From Gracilariopsis chorda (Eukaryota > Rhodophyta > Florideophyceae > Gracilariales > Gracilariaceae): a stretch of DNA of 64,000 nt. Positions 58,436 through 64,000 of the stretch are shown here, one piece after another. The number at the start of each line of letters is the position of its first letter. Position 1 is the first letter of the stretch. The DNA is taken from NCBI GenBank assembly GCA_003194525.1, contig NBIV01000008.1, positions 248,001 to 312,000 on the forward strand, written 5' to 3'. A program made the translations under genes and the position numbers. Under the pieces are notes generated by a model. That model was not told the origin of the DNA and did no database searches. It saw only the letters and a list, made by a program, of their open reading frames with translations.

Positions 58436-60202
58436 ATGGCGGGCAGTTCTAACGACGCGCGTAACGCGCAACGTGACGCACTTCTCAAGCGTCTGGATAA
58501 TTTCAACTCTCGTGACTATGTGTCAAGTTCCGTCTCGGAACTGGCGAAGTACTTGTTGAATCTGTACCCAGCTGATGAGACGCACAACACCGAAATGGTA
58601 CAGGCAGACATCGAAGCAATTCTACCGGCACCGGTCGTCATATTCAGCCGAGAAACCTTCCGTCATGGTACATATGCAGTTGTACTACTTCACGACACTG
58701 CACGGTTTTTCAACGCATTCCCAATTCCACTGACCGTCTTGGAATCTCTCACTGCTACCGATCGGGCTAGTCGAACCATTATGGCATTTGTGTAGATTGC
58801 CTCCGCATATGGTTACGACAAAACGCAGACCCTCGAAATGGTCGAAGCCTACAGGAACATTCGTTTCTCGAATCCCTACTACGCCCAACCACCTGGATAC
58901 TATTCTCCTCTTCAACCTCCACCGTCTTTCCACGTGCAGAATCAGCACTCTCCGCATTCGGTTGCCCAAAATGAGACCACTGGGAACCAGAACGTAATTG
59001 ATTCAAGTGCACCGACCGCACAAGGAATCCACCAACGTACTCTTCCACCCTCAGGACACATGACCGCTTCGGTTTCCCCACAGTATCCGACTAGAGATAC
59101 ATAGAAAAAGGCTGCATCTATTGCGACCTACTTCAAGGATTCGAAGTTCACTGGTTCCAAGGAACAGTCCATTCGGTACACCCTTAGGGACTTCGAAGTT
59201 TGCGCTCACCAGTTCGAGCTTTCGCAAGAACAGCGCCAGAAGTTCTTAGTGAACATCTTTGGTGGACCCGCTCGGGACTTCTTCTTCGAGAACACCGCAC
59301 CGGATATGTCTTTTCAGGCAATGGTGAAGGTCATGCTCAACGAGTATGATAATGACGCTCGTCAACTCGCCGCACAGGCAGAGTTGGAACGCATCACCAT
59401 CGATCAGGTGATGAAGGACAAAGAACTGACCGACTCTGATTCAGGTTTGACCAAACTGGTTGACAAGATCAATGCCTCTACTCTTCAGGCTCCCCCACAA
59501 TTCCGTTCGGATGAGCACAAGAAACGGTTCCTGCGTAAGGCCGTTCTTACCCAATCTTGGGCAGAGACTCCTATATCGCAGATGACTACCGCTAGGTTCA
59601 CCTTTAATAGTTTTGTTACCACTCTTAGGGAACAAATCCAATTAGAGGAAGAAAAGAAGACCCTCTCTGGTGGTGCCTCATACTCCTCTACCGGTACATT
59701 CTACCAGAAATATGGTATACCTCCCAACCGTTACAAGGGCCGTTTTCGGACGCCTAACAAACGCCGCAACCCCATCGGGAAAGATGGCAAGCGTATGCAG
59801 TGCCATATATGTGGAAGCGAATACCACTTCGCCAAGGACCATCCAACTGGTTCGAGGTTCAACTGCATTTGGAATAATGTAGCTCAATCCCTCAAACAGG
59901 GAACACCAGCTATCCACGTCCTTTCAGAGGTCGTTAACGCCTTAGGGAAAGATGAAACTTCATCTGAATCCCATCCGGAACCACAAGAGACAACAGATTT
60001 GGAAACGTTCTACGCGATGACATCTACTGACCACTTGGATGAACCGAATACCTCAGAGGAAATTAATCTGACCAACCATATGGACGAAAGGGAATTCCAG
60101 ACGCATCTGTCTTCCACAACTTCTTCACCTCCTATGGTTAACATCGTGCCGAGGAAGCAGGTTCGCTTCAAGAACCGTTCGGATTTTCGTCAGGATGCCT
60201 AG
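58436..60202 (+). pseudogene. copia gag (in-frame stops)
   Basis: One frame (starting at the ATG at 58436) carries through to TAG at 60200-60202, broken by TAG at 58793-58795 and TAG at 59102-59104. The open parts contain a Pro/Tyr-rich linker, then a gag capsid-like helical region (YTLRDFEVCAHQFELSQEQR, FLVNIFGGPARDFF), and a zinc knuckle CHICGSEYHFAKDH in which the last Cys of CCHC is His. This unit would package RNA into virus-like particles. Because the two first stops are TAG in an otherwise uniform frame, readthrough can be imagined, but decay is simpler. Confidence 0.85.
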
Positions 60203-63200
60203 AAGGTGCGCTTGCTCCTAGACATCCAATTAAGGTGTCTGCCCACCGCAGCACCGTCCCCAGGCGCAAACGCTTCGAGCGTAACCGGCACAGGAAGGAA
60301 GTCGTAGACCTCACTCCTGTCTACAGTTCTTCGTTCACAAAACGGACTGAAAAGGGATTCCGTCCTGGCTTTTGCGTTGACATAGGCGCACCGCGCTCCG
60401 TTATCGGTATCACGGAAGCCCGTAGGATATATCACCGCATTGGGAAAAGGTTACGACTACTGCGATCCAATCGCAAGATCAGATTCGCGGACTCGGTATA
60501 TGACTCCTTGGGAAGAGAGATGATCCCTTTGGACACACCACCGGGGATACCCACCATACCGGTTTTGTTTGATGTGATATCAGCCGACGTTCCTGCCCTA
60601 ATGAAAATGGATGTGCTCGATCAACACAAGTTGACTCCCTGAACAGTCACCGATAGGCTAATCAAGCGGACCATAATGGATGATGGAGACAACTCCTTCG
60701 CCATGGACGATTGGCACATACCCCTAACGAGGTTTGATGGACATCTCTATGCCCAATACTCCGTTCCGGTTTTAACGATGTTCAGTACTCAGCAGTTAAC
60801 GAAGCTGCACCGACAGTTCTTCCATCCATCTTCGGAGAAACTGTACAACCTCTTAAGAAAAAACACGACCGGAAGACACCACCACGGAGACACAAAAGCA
60901 ACTCGAAGACATCAGTCGCTCTTGTGATCCCTGCCAAAGGATTCAGGCTGGACCAACTCGGTTTAAGGTTTCCATTGGTACCGAGAACATTCGGTTCAAT
61001 GAAGAATTCATCATTGACATCATGTACTTCGATGGTAAACCAGTTCTCCATATGGTGGATGCGCAGACACACTTCTCCGCGGCTCGGTTTTTGTCAGATG
61101 TATCAACAAAGTCCATCTGGAAGTGTGTCGTTCAGTGTTGGATACTGATATACACTGGCATACCGAACCATATAAAAATGGACCAAGGCTCCGCATTCGG
61201 GAACAATTTCATTTCCCTCGCCAAGGCCTCCAACATTGATGTTGTCCGCACGGGAATAGAAGCCCACTCGTCTATGGGTATTGTTGAACGCTACCACGAC
61301 CCACTGCGAAAGACCTTCAGGAAACTGAAGCTTGCTTCACCCAAAATGGACTCCGGCATGCTTCTCGCATTCTCATTTTATGCGATGAACAACACCTTAG
61401 GACCAGAAGGATTAGTGCCGTCCGTATTGGTATTTGGGGAATTTCCCTCACTCCGCACGATCGGCGAAGAATTACAGTCTAGAGCCACTCTGGACGAAAG
61501 GGCCAAACTGGCAAGCACCGCACGGAGGGAGATGGAGCAACATATGGCGAAGCTCCGCGTTCAACGCGCATTGCGTCATAATGTTCCGCCTTCGGCTAAT
61601 GTCACATACCAAGTTGGTGACAAAGTCCTCGTCTGGAGGGAGAAGCTAATTAAAAACCGTATCGGGGAATGGATCGGACCCTTTGAGGTGAATATCGTGG
61701 ATAACAACTCCAAATTGGTTTACTTACGCTTATCGCCCGACTCGGACTTAAGCTCCTTCAGCTTTGCACAGGTTAAACCATATGTATCCGCCTCAGAGGT
61801 AACGCACACTCACATGTGTGAGCTCCTTAATGGTTTCTTGAAATACCGTTCAGGCTCTGATGATGTCTACATGACTGAGATTATAAGTGCTGCCGACCCC
61901 CGCTCGAAAGATCCCCGGATGACGGAGGCAAAGAAGGCCGAACTCCGTGGACTTTTAGAACGAGGCACCTTTAAGGTCATTCTTAAGCAGGACATTCCAC
62001 CAGACGGTAATGCTTTACCTGGACGATTTGTTTTGGCAATCAAGTCTACCGAAGATGGTGAAGAAAAGTTCAAGGCCCGATATGTTATCGGAGGACACCG
62101 CGATCGGATGAAACACCTCATGGCGCACTACAACCAGACACTTCAGCCGCAAACCGTTCGGATTATACTTGCACTCTCAGCCCTCTTAGGTTACGATGTC
62201 TGGACTAATGACATTACGCAAGCGTACTTGCAGTCAATGGAACCGCTTTCACGCGATCTCTATATCGCCAACCCCGTTGAGGAATTCGAACTCGAGCCAC
62301 ACCAGTGTTTGCAGCTCCTGAAGCCCCTCTATGGTCTTTGTGAATCAGGTGACCTTTGGTTTGCCACTATGGACAAACATCACCGTTCGGACTTGGGGAT
62401 GAAAGCGCTACGCTCTGACCCCGCGCTCCACTATTTGATCCGCAACGGCATCCTTATAGTTGTATCAGGGTCATACGTCGATGACCTACTCCGCTCTGGG
62501 ACGAAAGACTTCCGCAGGATATGCAAGTTGACCAGCGAGAAGTTCGAGGCAAAGCCTGACTCAGAACTACCATGCACCTTTACAGGATTTCAAATTGAAC
62601 AAGACCGTTCCGGTAATGCATGCATATCGCAGCAGAAGTATGTCGAGAAACTGAAACCGTTATCGGTCAATTGCACCTTTGAGGACTTCGCTTCAATCCG
62701 CATGAAGCTTGCTTGGCTCGCTCATTCGCGTATAGACATTCTATACGAAATCTCACAGTTCACGCAAGTCACACGCGATCGCTTTGAGGCAGACCGCGAA
62801 AGGATCCTAAAGGAAGTGGACGAAACCATACAGGTATTGAAGAAGTACCCAGTATCGCTGTACTTTCCTAAATTGGACATCGACTCCCTACAGGTTCTTG
62901 GTGTATCAGATGCATCGTTCGCCACCAATGCGGACTTAACTTCTCAATTGGGCTACCTCTTGTTCCTTTCTGACCGCTCTGGAGCTGTGGTACCAATTGG
63001 TTTCAAGTCCTACAAGGCGCGCAGAGTCACCCGTTCGGCGTTTGCAGCAGAACTCATCGCCTTTGCGGACATGTTCGACATCGCCTACACTCTGTCTACC
63101 GAACTCGGACTTTTACTTAGTCGCTCACCGCTACCGGTTTCTCTCCTGACGGATTCGAAGTCGCTCTTCGACATTATCCACAAGGGGTCACGCACCGCAG

Positions 63201-63400
63201 AGAAGCGATTGATGATAGACATCGCTATCGCCCGTGAAGGATACCGCTTGGGACAGATCTCCGACATCGGTTTTATTCGCAGTGGCCAAAACTTGGCGGA
63301 CCACCTCACCAAAAGGACGGACAGGACACCACTTCGGACTGTTCTCCGTAAAGTTTACTGGCATGTGAAGCCAGTGCAGTTCATACTCCGTTCGGATTAG
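60142..63400 (+). pseudogene. copia pol: protease-integrase-RT-RNase H (stop and frameshift)
   Basis: The pol frame is open from 60142, -1 relative to gag. Protease reads CVDIGAPRSVIG (usual D-T/S-G changed to D-I-G). A TGA at 60640 interrupts it. The integrase zinc region (LHRQFFHPSS ... SCDPCQ) spans a +1 shift at the A6 run near 60860; the core has Asp, Asp and Glu in IDIMYFD, MDQGSAFGNN and GIVERYH. RT holds YVDDLL (SYVDDLLRSG). RNase H has VSDASFA, AAELIAFAD, LLTDSKSL and ADHLTK. The frame from 61022 to the stop at 63398-63400 is clean for 792 codons. Confidence 0.92.
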
Positions 63401-63870
63401 GAGCTGCTCTTCGCACAGATTTGGACTCGCACCTTCAAGGTTGGAATGTGTTCTACCAAGTTCTGATCTTACCTTCAGGTCTTGCAAAAGGAAATGTACT
63501 ACGACCGCACGGGGGAAAAATGAATCACCAAGAACGGAGGCGTACGGCACTGAATCCGGAAAGCCCCTCTTATCCAGCGTAGCCGGACCCCTCAATTCTG
63601 CGGTACCCGTGTATGGGCACCACAGCTAAGCACGTCCGCGCCCTCACGTATGTCGACGCAGGTCAGTTCTCACTGCCGACAGGGGTGCACCGCATGGTAT
63701 TTATACCCGACACGCCACGTGTCAGGTGATTCGGCTGGGACGCGGGTTCGAGTCTTGGTACCTGCCACCTCAGGAGGATGATAAACCGTTCTACCGCATC
63801 GGTTTGCCTCTTTTCTTTGTCTTGTTCATGACTACATCACCGTTTGGAGCTCCCATGAAAGTGGAGGGAG
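63401..63870 (+). other. Untranslated segment and polypurine tract of the copia element
   Basis: No frame. 63858-63870 is purine-only apart from one T and directly abuts the LTR, as required for plus-strand priming. GGGTTCGAGTC at 63743-63753 resembles a polymerase III B box. Confidence 0.6.
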
Positions 63871-64000
63871 TGTGAATGTGTGGCTGTAAGCTGTACTTTC
63901 ACGTGAGCTCCCACATGGGTGGAAGCTGCAGTACCAGCTAGAGTAATTTTATTTAGTCTAGCTAGTACACCGTCTCGGTCTCCACCCTTGAGGAACAAGA
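63871..64000 (+). repeat. 3' LTR (cut by window end)
   Basis: 130 bases identical to 58048-58177 except at two positions (C/T at the ninth base, A/T near base 27). The rest is beyond the window. Confidence 0.92.

Larger units (their letters stand above)
58048..64000 (+). mobile_element. Ty1/copia-type LTR retrotransposon, defective (3' end outside window)
   Basis: The order is LTR - gag - protease - integrase - RT - RNase H - polypurine tract - LTR, which is the copia order. Direct repeats of the LTR begin at 58048 and 63871; the visible 130 bases differ at only two sites. AAAGTGGAGGGAG at 63858-63870 is the polypurine tract. Despite the young LTRs the reading frames carry in-frame stops at 58793, 59102 and 60640, a -1 shift (or regulated frameshift) at the gag/pol boundary and a +1 shift at 60858. 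The primer-binding site is uncertain. Confidence 0.93.

Noticed and set aside
58793-59104. Programmed TAG readthrough in copia gag
   Set aside because: Both are TAG, but a TGA and an A-run frameshift also occur in pol, so general decay is simpler.
60142-60202. Programmed -1 frameshift between gag and pol
   Set aside because: Frames overlap by 61 nt in the right sense, but I see no X-XXY-YYZ slippery heptamer in the gag frame; left open.

Overview
The window is nuclear DNA of a eukaryote, most probably a multicellular red alga of the Chondrus type; this is inferred from gene content, not from a search. The genes are compact. Nearly all large ones lack introns, while several very small ones carry introns of 80-100 nt. 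There is a secreted vanadium-haloperoxidase-like protein, a plastid-type CtpA protease with a two-part leader, an NB-ARC/WD40 STAND protein, a GATA factor, CST/TOR/SPT/V-ATPase accessory genes and a Ty1/copia retrotransposon. No bacterial operon logic is visible.

Layout. 1-908 (-) is the 5' part of a secreted GH19 chitinase-like gene that runs off the left edge. 1.7-4.6 kb is repeat-rich and gene-poor; it holds one copy of a repeat found inverted at 36 kb and two copies of another found again at 35.2 kb. 4.7-17.8 kb holds LC8, a formin with a degenerate PTEN-like N-terminus, an intron-split TEN1 homologue, a Rheb-like GTPase, NAA15 and a GATA factor. 20-33 kb holds an organellar methionyl-tRNA synthetase, FCP1, an unknown 5-TM protein, a PH-domain protein, a biotin-ligase N-domain protein, prefoldin 2 and a JmjN/JmjC demethylase-like gene with in-frame stops. 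33.3-36.6 kb is gene-poor and repeat-rich. 36.6-44.2 kb holds the NB-ARC/WD40 gene and the haloperoxidase-like gene. 45-57 kb is dense: NDUFA8, CtpA, an LEA-like acylated protein, a protein kinase, Vma12, the SPT small subunit and PCF11. 58.05 kb to the right edge is a copia element whose 3' LTR is cut by the window end.

Several divergent pairs share 280-590 bp intergenic regions with CCAAT-type or short tandem repeats: Rheb/NAA15, LEA/kinase, BPL-N/PFD2, NDUFA8/CtpA and Vma12/SPT subunit. Five genes have a run of 12-18 C on the sense strand 46-100 nt before the ATG. FCP1 and PCF11 both act on the RNA polymerase II CTD cycle, and Rheb, Vma12 and the SPT subunit are endomembrane/TOR-linked, but nothing suggests functional clustering beyond chance.

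Three otherwise good genes are interrupted: formin (C5 run or short intron), CtpA (G9 run) and JmjC (TAA). Homopolymer sequencing error, real variation and pseudogenisation cannot be told apart from one sequence. Exon boundaries below were set by hand from GT..AG sites and reading frame.
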